A stretch of DNA of 48,243 nucleotides from an uncultured Collinsella sp. (GTDB lineage: Bacteria > Actinomycetota > Coriobacteriia > Coriobacteriales > Coriobacteriaceae). How positions within the stretch are numbered: position 1 is the stretch's first letter; every line of letters begins with the position of its first letter. The notes under the pieces were generated by a model that saw only the letters and a list, made by a program, of their open reading frames with translations, was not told the DNA's origin and ran no database searches. Below are positions 25,404 to 33,759 of the stretch, one piece after another. The stretch covers positions 1 to 48,243 of the forward strand of contig CABRYP010000015.1 of NCBI GenBank assembly GCA_902475245.1, in the 5' to 3' direction. A program made the position numbers and the translations under genes.

Positions 25404-27368
25404 TTAGTACATCTTTGCGCCGGCGGGGATGGAAGCGTCGAGCTGAATCAGGTTGAGGCGCTCCTCGCCCTCCTCCTCGTGGATGGCGCTGATCAGCATA
25501 CCGCAGCTGGGAATACCCATCATCTTGCGCGGAGGCAGATTGGTGATGGCGAGCAAGGTCTTGCCGACCAGGTCCTCGGGCTCATAGTAGCCATGGATGC
25601 CGGAGAGGATGGTGCGGTCGGTGCCGGTGCCGTCGTCGAGCGTAAAGTTCAGCAGCTTCTTGGACTTCTTGACGGCCTCGCATGCCTTGACCTTCACAGC
25701 GCGGAAATCGCTCTTGGAGAAGGTATCAAAGTCGACGAATTCCTCGAACAGCGGCTCAACGGCGATCTTGGAGTAATCGAGCGTGGGCTTGAGCGGCTTA
25801 ACGAACGGGCTTGCGGCGTTGCCGGCCTCGGCAGCCTTGGCAGCGGCGGCACCGGACTGGAAACCCTTCTCGGGCTTCATGTGCGGGAACAGCAGGACGT
25901 CGCGAATGGAAGCCTGGTTGGTGAGCAGCATGACCACGCGATCGATACCGATGCCGATGCCGCCCGCGGGAGGCATACCGTACTCGAGGGCGCGCACGTA
26001 GTCCTCGTCGTACTCCATAGCCTCGTCGTCGCCGCCGGCCTTCTCAGCCATCTGGGCAGCAAAGCGCTCGGCCTGGTCGACCGGGTCGTTGAGCTCGGAG
26101 AATGCGTTGGCGTACTCGTGGCCGGCGATGACCAGCTCAAAGCGGTGCGTCAGGCGCGGATCGTCCTCAAAACGCTTGGCAAGCGGGCTGACCTCGATGG
26201 GGTAATCGCATACGAAGGTCGGGTTGACGATGGTGTCCTCGCCCAGCTCATCGTAAATCTCGGCGATGATCTTGCCAGCAGTCCACTCGGGCTTAATCTC
26301 CAGGCCCTTCTCGCGTGCGGCGGCGGCAAGCTCCTCGACCGGCGTGTCGATGGTGACCTGCTTGCCGAGCACGTCCGAGACGATGTCGGTCATGGGACGG
26401 CTTGCCCACTCACCGGAAAGATCGATGGTCTGACCCTGGTACTCAATGACCTCGGGGTTGCCGATGGCCTTGTTGGCAGCCTTGATGACACCCTGGGCGA
26501 GTGCCTTCATGCCCTCGAGATCGGAGAAGGCACGATAGGCCTCCATCGTGGTGAACTCGGGGTTGTGGGTGAGGTCCATACCCTCGTTGCGGAAGATGCG
26601 GCCAATCTCGAAGACACGCTCAAAGCCACCGACGATGCAGCGCTTGAGGTGCAGCTCGGTAGCAATGCGCAGGTAGCACTCTTGATCGAGCGCGTTGAAG
26701 TGCGTGATGAACGGCTTAGCCGTAGCTCCACCCTGGATAGTCTGCAGAATGGGGGTCTCGACCTCCATGTAGCCGTCGGACTCCATAAAGCGGCGGAAGG
26801 TGGAGAGAATCTGCGAGCGCTTGCGGAAGGTCTCGCGAACATCGTCGTTGGCAATCAGGTCGACATAGCGCTGACGATAGCGGGTCTCCTTGTCGGAGAG
26901 GCCATGGAACTTCTCGGGCAGCGGGCGAACGGCCTTGGAGAGCAGCGTCGCGCTCTTGGGGGCGACGGAAAGCTGGCCACGCTTGGTGCGCACGACCACG
27001 CCGGTCACGCCCAGGATATCGCCCAAGTCGAGGGCCTTAAGCGTGCTCCAGGCCGCCTCGTCCATGTCGTTAATACGGCAGAACAGCTGAATCTCGGCGG
27101 TAGCGTCGCGCACGACGATAAACATGATCTTGCCCTGACCGCGCTTGGCGACCACGCGGCCGCCGATCTTCACGACGTCCTCAGTATCCTCGCCATCGGC
27201 AAGATCGGCATATTTGGCCTCAATGTCAACGACATAGTCCTCGATCTCGGAGTGCTCGGGATAGGGGTTCTGGTCCGCCTCGAACAGGGCGGCGCGCTTT
27301 GCCAGACGCGTGGCGCGCTCGTCGTTGAGCGTCGAGGCCTGATCGGCGACGTTCTGGTTCTCTGCCAT
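25404..27368 (-). CDS. lysS: Lysyl-tRNA synthetase (class II) with C-terminal tRNA-binding domain
   Basis: A 654-residue enzyme that charges tRNA-Lys. An OB-fold anticodon-binding domain (about 65-180) precedes the class II core: motif 1 around FMESDGYMEVETPIL, motif 2 FEIGRIFRNEGMDLTHNPEFT, motif 3 GGIGIGIDRVVML. Bacterial LysRS normally ends near residue 500. Here an Ala-rich linker (GAAAAKAAEAGNAAS) leads to about 120 more residues with FDTFSKSDFRAVKVKACE and NLPPRKMMGIPSCGMLISA. These are hallmarks of the EMAPII/Trbp111-like tRNA-binding domain usually found at the end of MetRS. The ATG at 27368 follows GAGGAG by eight bases. Located after greA with a hairpin between. Confidence 0.96.
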   Translation of the reverse strand: MAENQNVADQASTLNDERATRLAKRAALFEADQNPYPEHSEIEDYVVDIEAKYADLADGEDTEDVVKIGGRVVAKRGQGKIMFIVVRDATAEIQLFCRINDMDEAAWSTLKALDLGDILGVTGVVVRTKRGQLSVAPKSATLLSKAVRPLPEKFHGLSDKETRYRQRYVDLIANDDVRETFRKRSQILSTFRRFMESDGYMEVETPILQTIQGGATAKPFITHFNALDQECYLRIATELHLKRCIVGGFERVFEIGRIFRNEGMDLTHNPEFTTMEAYRAFSDLEGMKALAQGVIKAANKAIGNPEVIEYQGQTIDLSGEWASRPMTDIVSDVLGKQVTIDTPVEELAAAAREKGLEIKPEWTAGKIIAEIYDELGEDTIVNPTFVCDYPIEVSPLAKRFEDDPRLTHRFELVIAGHEYANAFSELNDPVDQAERFAAQMAEKAGGDDEAMEYDEDYVRALEYGMPPAGGIGIGIDRVVMLLTNQASIRDVLLFPHMKPEKGFQSGAAAAKAAEAGNAASPFVKPLKPTLDYSKIAVEPLFEEFVDFDTFSKSDFRAVKVKACEAVKKSKKLLNFTLDDGTGTDRTILSGIHGYYEPEDLVGKTLLAITNLPPRKMMGIPSCGMLISAIHEEEGEERLNLIQLDASIPAGAKMY

Positions 27369-27390
27369 AAGTTAGCTCCTCAAACTAAAA

Positions 27391-27419
27391 CGCTCCCCAG
27401 GATTCGGTCCCAGGGAGCG
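27391..27419 (-). terminator. Hairpin between greA and lysS
   Basis: CGCTCCC and GGGAGCG form the outer stem, with further pairing inside; on the minus strand TTTT follows. It lies in the 79-base gap after greA and would end or attenuate transcription into lysS. Confidence 0.65.
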
Positions 27420-27447
27420 AAAACATACCTTTACGCGGGACCGTGGT

Positions 27448-27918
27448 CTAGCGTGCGATCTTGGCGATGGTGTAGACGCGGGTCTTGCCAGAAGGCGTAA
27501 CGACCTCAACGGAGTCGCCCTCGCCGTGACCGATGATGGCGTGACCGACCGGAGACTCGTTAGAGATCTTGTGCTCGAGCGAGTTGGTCTCGGTGGTACC
27601 GACGAGTGTGACTTCCATGACCTCACCGTTGGGATCGATCAGAGAAACGGTGGAACCGATGGAGACGGTCAGATCGCCCGTGGTGGCAGCAACCTGAGCG
27701 TTGGCGAGGATGGCCTGAATCTCGGCAATGCGAGCAGCATTCTGGGCCTGCTTGTCCTTGGCGGCATCGTACTCGGAGTTCTCCGAAAGGTCGCCGAACG
27801 CGCGGGCTTCCTTGATGTCCTCGACGATCTCCTTGGCGTAATCGCCCTCACGCCAAGCGAGCTCCTCGACGAGCTTCTGGCGGCCCTCAGCGGTCAGTAC
27901 GATCTGGCTTGCGTCCAT
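27448..27918 (-). CDS. greA: Transcription elongation factor GreA
   Basis: A 156-residue protein of the standard GreA length. The N-terminal coiled coil contains the tip acidic pair and signature GDLSENSEYDAAKDKQ (about residues 42-57), which stimulates transcript cleavage by stalled RNA polymerase. The C-terminal FKBP-like domain reads ISNESPVGHAIIGHGEGDSVEV. The ATG at 27918 follows GGGGAGA by eight bases. It precedes lysS, a gene order common in Gram-positive bacteria. Confidence 0.97.
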   Translation of the reverse strand: MDASQIVLTAEGRQKLVEELAWREGDYAKEIVEDIKEARAFGDLSENSEYDAAKDKQAQNAARIAEIQAILANAQVAATTGDLTVSIGSTVSLIDPNGEVMEVTLVGTTETNSLEHKISNESPVGHAIIGHGEGDSVEVVTPSGKTRVYTIAKIAR

Positions 27919-27966
27919 ACGGATATCTCCCCAACTATGATGTAACGATCAACTGTCAACAAAACG

Positions 27967-27999
27967 AAAAAGACCGGCTAGCCTGCGGGCAAGCCGGTC
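27967..27999 (-). terminator. Terminator of tatA
   Basis: GACCGGCTTGCC and GGCTAGCCGGTC pair around a short loop, followed on the minus strand by TTTTT. It stands 26 bases past the tatA stop. Confidence 0.8.
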
Positions 28000-28024
28000 A
28001 GGTGCTCACCCCAAAGGGATGGGA

Positions 28025-28300
28025 CTACTCTGCGTCCGCGTCGCTGTCCTCTGCCTGCTTTTTCTTGGCAGCAGCGAGCTTGGCCTCGAGCTCTGCGATC
28101 TCCTTGTCCTCCTTGGACTCCTCGACCACAACGTCCTCGGCCTGCTTGGTTTCACCCTTATCGTCGCCCTCCATACCCTCGCGGATATTCTTGACGGTAG
28201 AGCCGAGGGACTTGCCGAGCTTCGGCAGGTTCTTAGGCCCGAAGATGATCAAGACAACGACGAGAATAATGATGAGCTCAGGAGCCCTCAGTCCAAACAT
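28025..28300 (-). CDS. tatA: Sec-independent translocase protein TatA
   Basis: A 91-residue protein. Residues 1-20 form the single membrane helix (PELIIILVVVLIIF), followed by the FGPKNLPKLGKSLG hinge and amphipathic helix that define TatA/TatE. An acidic, Lys-rich tail follows. TatA multimers form the pore for folded proteins exported by the twin-arginine pathway. The ATG at 28300 has GGAGG six bases before it; the longer open frame runs through a tRNA gene and is not real. No tatC is in the window. Confidence 0.94.
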   Translation of the reverse strand: MFGLRAPELIIILVVVLIIFGPKNLPKLGKSLGSTVKNIREGMEGDDKGETKQAEDVVVEESKEDKEIAELEAKLAAAKKKQAEDSDADAE

Positions 28301-28373
28301 GTAGACCTCCACAATACAGCGAGACAAGCTCGAATGAGTATACCGCGGGTGCCGCGGTATCACAACAATAGCT

Positions 28374-28402
28374 AAAAAAAGGGACCGCAAGAAGCGGTCC
28401 CT
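28374..28402 (-). terminator. Terminator after tRNA-Pro
   Basis: GGGACCGC and GCGGTCCC form a perfect eight-base stem with a five-base loop, followed on the minus strand by seven T. It ends the tRNA transcript 11 bases past the CCA. Confidence 0.88.
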
Positions 28403-28412
28403 CCTCATGCTC

Positions 28413-28489
28413 TGGTCGGGTTGACTGGATTTGAACCAGCGACCCCTGCGTCCCGAACGCAGTGCTCTACCAAACTGAGCCACAACCCG
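28413..28489 (-). tRNA. tRNA-Pro (CGG)
   Basis: A 77-base cloverleaf with encoded CCA. The acceptor stem CGGGTTG pairs with CAACCCG and the discriminator is A. The D-arm contains GGCTCAGTTTGGTAGAGC. The anticodon stem CTGCG/CGCAG encloses TTCGGGA, giving anticodon CGG. The T-arm is CTGGTTCAAATCCAG. Confidence 0.95.
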
Positions 28490-28538
28490 TTAGCTCGACT
28501 ATAGTAACAAAGATTTTCGCCGCGTGCTAGAGAAATTT

Positions 28539-29435
28539 TTATTTCTTTGGCGCGTCGATTTGAACCGTGTTGGGAATAAGCTCAGTCGTGCAGGCCCACC
28601 AGCCATTTTGCTGGGCAGCTCCCGCAAGATGGGCTGCTGCAGCGACGGTATCACAAATGGCAAACGAGCAGGCACCCGAACCGCACACGTCCACGGCAAC
28701 GGTTCCCTCCTGTGCGCGCAGCCAGTCGAGAACCGCCTGGATCCGCGGCTCCATCTGCGCGGATATGACGCCCAGATTGTTATGAACGAGCGCATATGCC
28801 GCCTCGGCATCGCCGGCGCGTAAGACAGAAGCAATCGCATCGGGTTTTTCCGCGGGCACCGGGCTCTCATCAAATCGTCGATACGCTTCAACCGTTGAAA
28901 CGCTCGTCTCGTGCGGTTTGACCAATACGACAGGTGTCGCCGGAAGCACAGGATACTCAGTGGCCAGCACATCTCCCCCGCCGACGTAGAGTGCGGGACT
29001 CGTGTGCAAAAAGAACGGCACGTCGGCGCCGATACCGCGAGCGATGTCATCGAGCGCGGGGTCGGCACGGTCGATACCCCACAGCTCGGCCAAGGCAACG
29101 ATGACCGCAGCGGCATCCGTCGAGGGGCCTCCCAGGCCGGCGCACAGCGGGATACGCTTTTCGATCGTCACGCACACGTTGGCATCGCGACCGTAACGCT
29201 CGGCCATAGCGATTGCCGCCCGATAGGCCGTATTTTTTTGCATGGGAAAATCGGATGCCGGAACCGTCTGGACGGTCAACGCCTGCGCCGGCGTGACCGT
29301 CACGGCATCGGCTAGACCGACGGCTGCCATCAGGGAATCGACCCTGTGATAGCCGCGGGCGTCGCGCTCGGTATGAACCCCCAGATAGAGGTTAATCTTT
29401 GCCGGCGCGGTAAGGATGAGGGACCGATCGGTCAC
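28539..29435 (-). CDS. ispE: 4-diphosphocytidyl-2-C-methyl-D-erythritol kinase
   Basis: A 298-residue GHMP kinase of the MEP isoprenoid pathway; it phosphorylates CDP-methylerythritol. The N-terminus TAPAKINLYLGV is the IspE opening. PLCAGLGGPSTDAAAV (about 96-111) is the GHMP phosphate loop, with PST in place of the more usual GSS. VCGSGACSFAI is the third motif. The start is a GTG at 29435, with GAGGAG nine bases upstream; that site overlaps the end of veg, so the two are co-transcribed. Confidence 0.95.
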   Translation of the reverse strand: MTDRSLILTAPAKINLYLGVHTERDARGYHRVDSLMAAVGLADAVTVTPAQALTVQTVPASDFPMQKNTAYRAAIAMAERYGRDANVCVTIEKRIPLCAGLGGPSTDAAAVIVALAELWGIDRADPALDDIARGIGADVPFFLHTSPALYVGGGDVLATEYPVLPATPVVLVKPHETSVSTVEAYRRFDESPVPAEKPDAIASVLRAGDAEAAYALVHNNLGVISAQMEPRIQAVLDWLRAQEGTVAVDVCGSGACSFAICDTVAAAAHLAGAAQQNGWWACTTELIPNTVQIDAPKK

Positions 29436-29437
29436 CG

Positions 29438-29734
29438 TTAGTGCTCCTCGAGCTGGTTGCCGAGCGGGGTAAAGATATGTTCGCCGCTCTCGGGGTCGAA
29501 CAGTTCGACCTGGCCGGTAAGGACATCGATGTACTGGTAGGACTGACGCGATTTGCGGCCGCGACGCTCGTCAACCTCAACGATAAAGACAGCGGGGTGG
29601 ACGCTCTTGATGGTGCCCATGCGCTCGATGACGCGGGTACGGCCCATGTTGGCCTTAACCTTGACGCGATCGCCCACCATATCGGTCAGCTTCTCGTGGA
29701 TGTCGTCGACGTGATTGACTTCCATCTCTTCCAT
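29438..29734 (-). CDS. veg: Veg family protein
   Basis: A 98-residue protein with the Veg/DUF1021 pattern: a helix, then VKVKANMGRTRVIERMGTI and VFIVEVDERR...YQYIDVLTGQVELF, a small beta-barrel fold. In Bacillus subtilis Veg affects biofilm formation, and the gene also lies close to ispE, so the neighbourhood is conserved. The ATG at 29734 (MEEMEVNHVDD) has GGAGG ten bases upstream; a start at 29758 would place that site inside the gene. Confidence 0.85.
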   Translation of the reverse strand: MEEMEVNHVDDIHEKLTDMVGDRVKVKANMGRTRVIERMGTIKSVHPAVFIVEVDERRGRKSRQSYQYIDVLTGQVELFDPESGEHIFTPLGNQLEEH

Positions 29735-29763
29735 GAATAGGGCCTCCAGAGGGTGCAATTCAA

Positions 29764-29783
29764 AAAGGGGATAATACCCCTAA
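29764..29783 (-). terminator. Small hairpin with T-run in front of veg
   Basis: On the minus strand GGGG-TATTAT-CCCC is followed by TTTTT. It lies about 30 bases before the veg start, so it is either the end of a dtd transcript or a weak attenuator for veg-ispE. Confidence 0.5.
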
Positions 29784-29864
29784 GATAGACAAAACTCTAA
29801 TAATATAGCACCCTGTTGCAGCCATACGCAAGCAGCTAAAAAAGCCCGGTCCCAAATTGACTAC

Positions 29865-30311
29865 TTACAGACTATCGGTGTCGAGGACGATGGTGAACGG
29901 ACCGTCGTTGACCAGGTCGACCTTCATATCGGCGCCAAAGATACCGTGCGCCACATGCTCAACGTCCTGAGCGACGAGTGTCAGAAAGTACTCGTAAAGT
30001 TCGTTAGCGACATCGGGCGCGCCGGCGTCCGTAAACGACGGACGGCGGCCGTGGCGGCAGTCGGCAAACAGCGTGAACTGCGACACCACGAGCACCTCGC
30101 CGTCGACATCCGCCAGCGCCAAGTTGGTCTTGCCGTTCTCATCCTCGTTGATACGCAGCCCGCGGAGCTTGCCCCACAGCTTGTCGGCTTCGGCGCGTGT
30201 GTCGCCGTGGCCCACGCCCAGCAGCACCAGGTAGCCGCGTCCAATACGGCCCACGCACTCGCCGTCGACTGTCACGCCGGCGTTGAGCACGCGCTGTACC
30301 ACCGCACGCAC
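29865..30311 (-). CDS. dtd: D-aminoacyl-tRNA deacylase
   Basis: A 148-residue protein, the standard DTD length. It hydrolyses D-amino acids from mischarged tRNAs. The two signature loops are VVSQFTLFAD (about 76-85) and NDGPFTIV near the end; the second usually reads NxGPVT, here with F. The start is a GTG at 30311 with GAGGAG seven bases upstream inside the rdgB stop region (three-base gap), so it is coupled to rdgB. Confidence 0.95.
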   Translation of the reverse strand: MRAVVQRVLNAGVTVDGECVGRIGRGYLVLLGVGHGDTRAEADKLWGKLRGLRINEDENGKTNLALADVDGEVLVVSQFTLFADCRHGRRPSFTDAGAPDVANELYEYFLTLVAQDVEHVAHGIFGADMKVDLVNDGPFTIVLDTDSL

Positions 30312-30314
30312 GGC

Positions 30315-30956
30315 CTACTCCTCGCCCGTCAGCTTAGCGGACAGATGCTCGAGCGCATGGAAACGATGGCTGATGGCGTTCTTCTCGTCCGCCGTGAGCT
30401 CGGCCATGGTCTTGCCCGGCGTATCGACCGGCAGGAACAGCGGGTCGTAGCCAAAACCGTGTTCGCCGCGGCCCTCGTGCGCGATAACGCCTTCGCAGGC
30501 GCCCTCGCCATAGGTGACCAAGCCGTCCGTATCGATAAGCGCGACGACGCTCATAAAGCGCGCGGTACGGTCCTCGTCTGCCACGCCTTCCAGGTTAACG
30601 AGAAGTTTGGCGTTGTTGGCGGCATCGTCGCCATGCACGCCCGCATAGCGCGCGCTATACACGCCCGGCTCGCCGTCCAACGCATCGACGACCAAGCCGG
30701 AGTCGTCGGCGATGGCCATAAGGCCCGTCTCCTCGACCGCAGCCTGCGCCTTGATGATGGCGTTCTCCAAAAACGTCGTGCCGTTTTCCTCGGGGTCCTC
30801 AAAATCGCCCAGCTGACCGAGCGCCACAAAGCGCACCTCGGGCATGACCTTGCCCAAAATGGCCTCGATCTCGGTGAGCTTATGGGCGTTGCCGGTTGCC
30901 ACGACGATGGTCGCCGCCGGGTCGAGAGTGTCGATGTCAATCTTCTCAAGTGCCAT
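30315..30956 (-). CDS. rdgB: XTP/dITP pyrophosphatase
   Basis: A 213-residue HAM1/RdgB protein that hydrolyses deaminated purine nucleotides to keep them out of DNA and RNA. Motifs: VVATGNAHKLTEIEAIL at the N-terminus, FLENAIIKAQAA, ADDSGLVVDALDGEPGVYSARYAG, HGFGYDPLF, and SHRFHALEHL near the end. The ATG at 30956 follows AAGGAGG by seven bases. It follows rph, a common pairing, and overlaps the dtd ribosome site. Confidence 0.96.
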   Translation of the reverse strand: MALEKIDIDTLDPAATIVVATGNAHKLTEIEAILGKVMPEVRFVALGQLGDFEDPEENGTTFLENAIIKAQAAVEETGLMAIADDSGLVVDALDGEPGVYSARYAGVHGDDAANNAKLLVNLEGVADEDRTARFMSVVALIDTDGLVTYGEGACEGVIAHEGRGEHGFGYDPLFLPVDTPGKTMAELTADEKNAISHRFHALEHLSAKLTGEE

Positions 30957-31067
30957 AGTCGGCCTCCTTTGTCTCTATAGCAATGCCGAGTTGAGGACGA
31001 CGAGGACTTCGGTCTCTCTCCCGTCTCCATCAACGGCAGTCTTATACTTCGACGTTTTCCCAGATAA

Positions 31068-31104
31068 AACCTGCCAAAATAAACCTGTCCCTTTTTGGCA
31101 GGTT
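31068..31104 (-). terminator. Hairpin at the end of rph, GGGACAGGTT family
   Basis: AACCTGCCAAAA and TTTTGGCAGGTT form a perfect 12-base stem overlapping the rph stop codon; on the minus strand TT-rich sequence follows. The loop contains GGGACAGGTT, as in the hairpin at 23413-23445. Confidence 0.65.
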
Positions 31105-31828
31105 AGGCGAGGGCTTGGCGCTGAAGCTCGATGAGCTCGGCGATACCCTTGTCACCCAGGTCGAGCAGAGCGTTGAGACGCTTGCGGTCGAAGGGCGCCT
31201 GCTCGCCGGTACCCTGGAGTTCGATCATCTCACCGGAATCGGTGGCGACGAGGTTCATGTCGACCTCGGCGTGGCTGTCCTCGGAATAATCCAAGTCGAG
31301 CAGGGTGTTGCCGTCGACGACGCCCATGGAAATGGCGGCAACCTGGCCCGTGAGCGGGATGCGCTCGAGTTTGCCCGCCTCGACCCACATGGCAAGGGCG
31401 TCGTGCAGCGCCACCCAGGCGCCGGTAATGCTCGCCGTACGCGTGCCGCCATCGGCCTGGATCACATCGCAGTCGACGGTAACGGTGTACTCGCCGAGCG
31501 CCTTCATGTTGACGACGGTACGCAGACTGCGGCCGATAAGCCGCTCGATCTCCATGGAGCGGCCCTTACGGTTGGCATGCTCGCGCTTGCAGCGTTTACC
31601 AGTCGAGGCCGGCAGCATCGCATATTCCGCCGTTACCCAGCCGGCCTTGGCGCCCTTGCGCCAACCCGGCACACCCTCCTCGATGGTGGCGGCGCACAGT
31701 ACGCGCGTGTCGCCGAACTCCGCCAGGCACGAGCCGTGGGCGTGCTTCATGACGCCGCGGGTGAGCTTAACGGGGCGCAGCTCGTTGGCGGCGCGGCCGT
31801 TGGCGCGGTTGACCTGCATGTATTCCAT
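31103..31828 (-). CDS. rph: Ribonuclease PH
   Basis: A 241-residue phosphorolytic exoribonuclease that trims tRNA 3' ends. The sequence is typical: RGVMKHAHGSCLAEFGDTRVLC, then EYAMLPASTGKR, GRSMEIERLIGRSLR, the catalytic region TVDCDVIQADGGTRTASITGAW, and LDLDYSEDSHAEVDMNLV near the end. The ATG at 31828 is preceded by AAAGGAT at suitable distance; an ATG three codons later is the alternative. It begins the rph-rdgB-dtd gene cluster. Confidence 0.96.
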   Translation of the reverse strand: MEYMQVNRANGRAANELRPVKLTRGVMKHAHGSCLAEFGDTRVLCAATIEEGVPGWRKGAKAGWVTAEYAMLPASTGKRCKREHANRKGRSMEIERLIGRSLRTVVNMKALGEYTVTVDCDVIQADGGTRTASITGAWVALHDALAMWVEAGKLERIPLTGQVAAISMGVVDGNTLLDLDYSEDSHAEVDMNLVATDSGEMIELQGTGEQAPFDRKRLNALLDLGDKGIAELIELQRQALA

Positions 31829-31881
31829 GGAACTATCCTTTCGGCAAAAGATGTGGCGAGGGCTTCGGCGACATTGCGAAC

Positions 31882-32766
31882 CTAACCGAGTTCGTCGATA
31901 TCGACATGCTCGATGCTTTTGAGCGGCTGGCCAAAGATAAAGCTACCCGCCACCGCAAACTCGGCAATGTTGTCAGACGTGGTGGCAAAGCGATGCTGCG
32001 GCTCGGCTGCGTCGCCCGCCAGCTGCTCGCGGCGCGTGAGAATATCGGTCAGCTCGCGCGTGGTCTCCTCGGCGGAGCTCACCACGCGCACTCCGGGACC
32101 CAGCGCATGGCGGATGGGACCCACCAGCAGCGGGAAATGCGTGCAGCCGAGTACCACGGTATCAATGCCACGATCGTGCAGCGGCTCGACTGTGGCGCCG
32201 ACCAGCGCGCGAACGGCTGGCGTATCAAAAATATCCTCGTTCTCGAGCCACTGCTCCTGCAGATGCGCGCCCGAGGCGAGCTCGTGCTCGACGACCTCGA
32301 CAAAGCTCGAAGCCGGGCAGCCATACACATCGACACCAGCATCCAAATCCTGGATGGCGCGCGTGTAGGCGCCCGAGCGAATGGTGAGGTTGGTGGCGAG
32401 CACGCCCACGCGACGCGTACGCGTGCTGTTGATGGCGGCGCGTGCGCCCGGGGCGATCACGCCGATCACGGGAACGTCAAGCACTTGCTGAGCCAAACGC
32501 AAGGCCGCGGCGGTCGCCGTGTTGCAGGCGATGACCATGATCTTAACGTCGTGCCTCGATAGCCAGCGGCCCGCCTGCAGCGCAAACGAGCGAACCTCGT
32601 CCTCGGTGCGGGTGCCATAAGGGCAGCGCTTAGTGTCACCGAAATAGTAGACGGACTCGTGCGGAAGTGCCGTTGCGATCGCTCGCGCGACCGTCAAGCC
32701 GCCCAAGCCCGAGTCGAACACGCCGATCGGACGCGTGTCCCCGGCCATATTATCGATATCGGACAT
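31882..32766 (-). CDS. murI: Glutamate racemase
   Basis: A 294-residue enzyme that makes D-glutamate for peptidoglycan. It opens with PIGVFDSGLGGLTV. The two catalytic cysteines lie in ACNTATAAAL and GCTHFPLL, and YYFGDTKRCPYG is conserved. I prefer the ATG at 32766 because GGTGAGG lies directly before it, although spacing is short; an upstream ATG at 32802 would add 12 residues but lacks a ribosome site. It follows the HAD gene closely and precedes rph. Confidence 0.94.
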   Translation of the reverse strand: MSDIDNMAGDTRPIGVFDSGLGGLTVARAIATALPHESVYYFGDTKRCPYGTRTEDEVRSFALQAGRWLSRHDVKIMVIACNTATAAALRLAQQVLDVPVIGVIAPGARAAINSTRTRRVGVLATNLTIRSGAYTRAIQDLDAGVDVYGCPASSFVEVVEHELASGAHLQEQWLENEDIFDTPAVRALVGATVEPLHDRGIDTVVLGCTHFPLLVGPIRHALGPGVRVVSSAEETTRELTDILTRREQLAGDAAEPQHRFATTSDNIAEFAVAGSFIFGQPLKSIEHVDIDELG

Positions 32767-32817
32767 TACCTCACCAGATTCTCTCTCGAAAAATGCGACC
32801 ATGCGTGATGCGTCGCG

Positions 32818-33729
32818 CTACGAACGGGCCGCGACCAACAGCTCGGCCGTTGCCACCCAACCGTCGACAATCTTGCCGCGCGTAATATAGGCATTGTCGC
32901 AGGCATCCAAGAACTCCGGGGCACCGGCGCTCGTCAGACCGTTCTCGACCAGGCAGAACATGCCAACATGGTCGGCCATGTAGAAGTCGGACTCGGAGTC
33001 GCCGAGCGCAAGCGTCTCCTCGCGCTCGATCCCCAGGTGCTCGCAGAAGCGCGCAATGGCAACGCCTTTGTTGAGACCCGCCGGATTGATGTTGAAGGCG
33101 CGGCCGTCCTCAACGCGATTAAGCTCGAGCGTCGTCGGCTTGGACAGGTGAGTCAGATGGCCGTTGCAAGCCCAGACCAGACCGCAGCCGGCCTCGTCCA
33201 GGATGGCCTGGACCTCATCGTCGGGCACATCGCCGCGCATGCCGACGGTGACCTCACGGTACTTGTAGCCGGTCGACATGTCGTTGTGGTATTCGATCTT
33301 GTGCGGCCAGCGGGCAAGGATCTTCTCGCACACGCCGGTCTGCTCGATCACCTGGTGCGGCGTGAGACCGCAGGCGGGGTCGTAGGGCATGTCGCCCGTC
33401 AGGTACTCCCAGTCGTTGGCCTTGAGGTCGTACATGACCAGGCCGCCCATCTCGCCGATGTAGGAGTTGAGGCCGAGCACGCGGGCGTCCTCATGGATCA
33501 TGGTGCGATTGCGACCCGAGGTGGGAACCACCTGGATGCCGGCACGGGCGAGCGCGACAACCGCCTCGACGAGCTTGGTCGAGGGATTGCCGTCGTTATC
33601 GCGCAGCACGCACGAGCCGGGGGCGAGCATCGTGGCGTCCAGATCGGTAAAGACATACTTGACCTTGGCAAGGCGCTCGCGCATCTCGCCCGAAAGCTCG
33701 GCAACGGTCGGCAGGATGTTGTGGGACAT
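32818..33729 (-). CDS. HAD family hydrolase (Cof-like)
   Basis: A 303-residue HAD phosphatase. Motif I is VFTDLDATML (the usual DxDGT has alanine instead of glycine), motif II is VPTSGRNR, the motif III lysine is in NPAGLNKGVAIARF, and motif IV is LGDSESDFYM. The large cap between motifs II and III marks subclass IIB (Cof/YbiV-like), which act on small phosphorylated compounds. The ATG at 33729 follows CGGAG; an earlier GTG lies inside that ribosome site. It is between the Mur ligase and murI and is probably co-transcribed. Substrate unknown. Confidence 0.85.
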   Translation of the reverse strand: MSHNILPTVAELSGEMRERLAKVKYVFTDLDATMLAPGSCVLRDNDGNPSTKLVEAVVALARAGIQVVPTSGRNRTMIHEDARVLGLNSYIGEMGGLVMYDLKANDWEYLTGDMPYDPACGLTPHQVIEQTGVCEKILARWPHKIEYHNDMSTGYKYREVTVGMRGDVPDDEVQAILDEAGCGLVWACNGHLTHLSKPTTLELNRVEDGRAFNINPAGLNKGVAIARFCEHLGIEREETLALGDSESDFYMADHVGMFCLVENGLTSAGAPEFLDACDNAYITRGKIVDGWVATAELLVAARS

Positions 33730-33759
33730 GGTCACTCCGTTTACATAGAAGGGGCTGGT

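Noticed and set aside
25479..27500. Long + strand open frame opposite lysS
   Set aside because: Antisense shadow of lysS; low-complexity Gly/Asp/Leu composition and no ribosome site.
28301..28483. N-terminal extension of tatA
   Set aside because: The extension runs through the tRNA-Pro gene and its terminator; the ATG at 28300 has a good ribosome site and begins the TatA helix.
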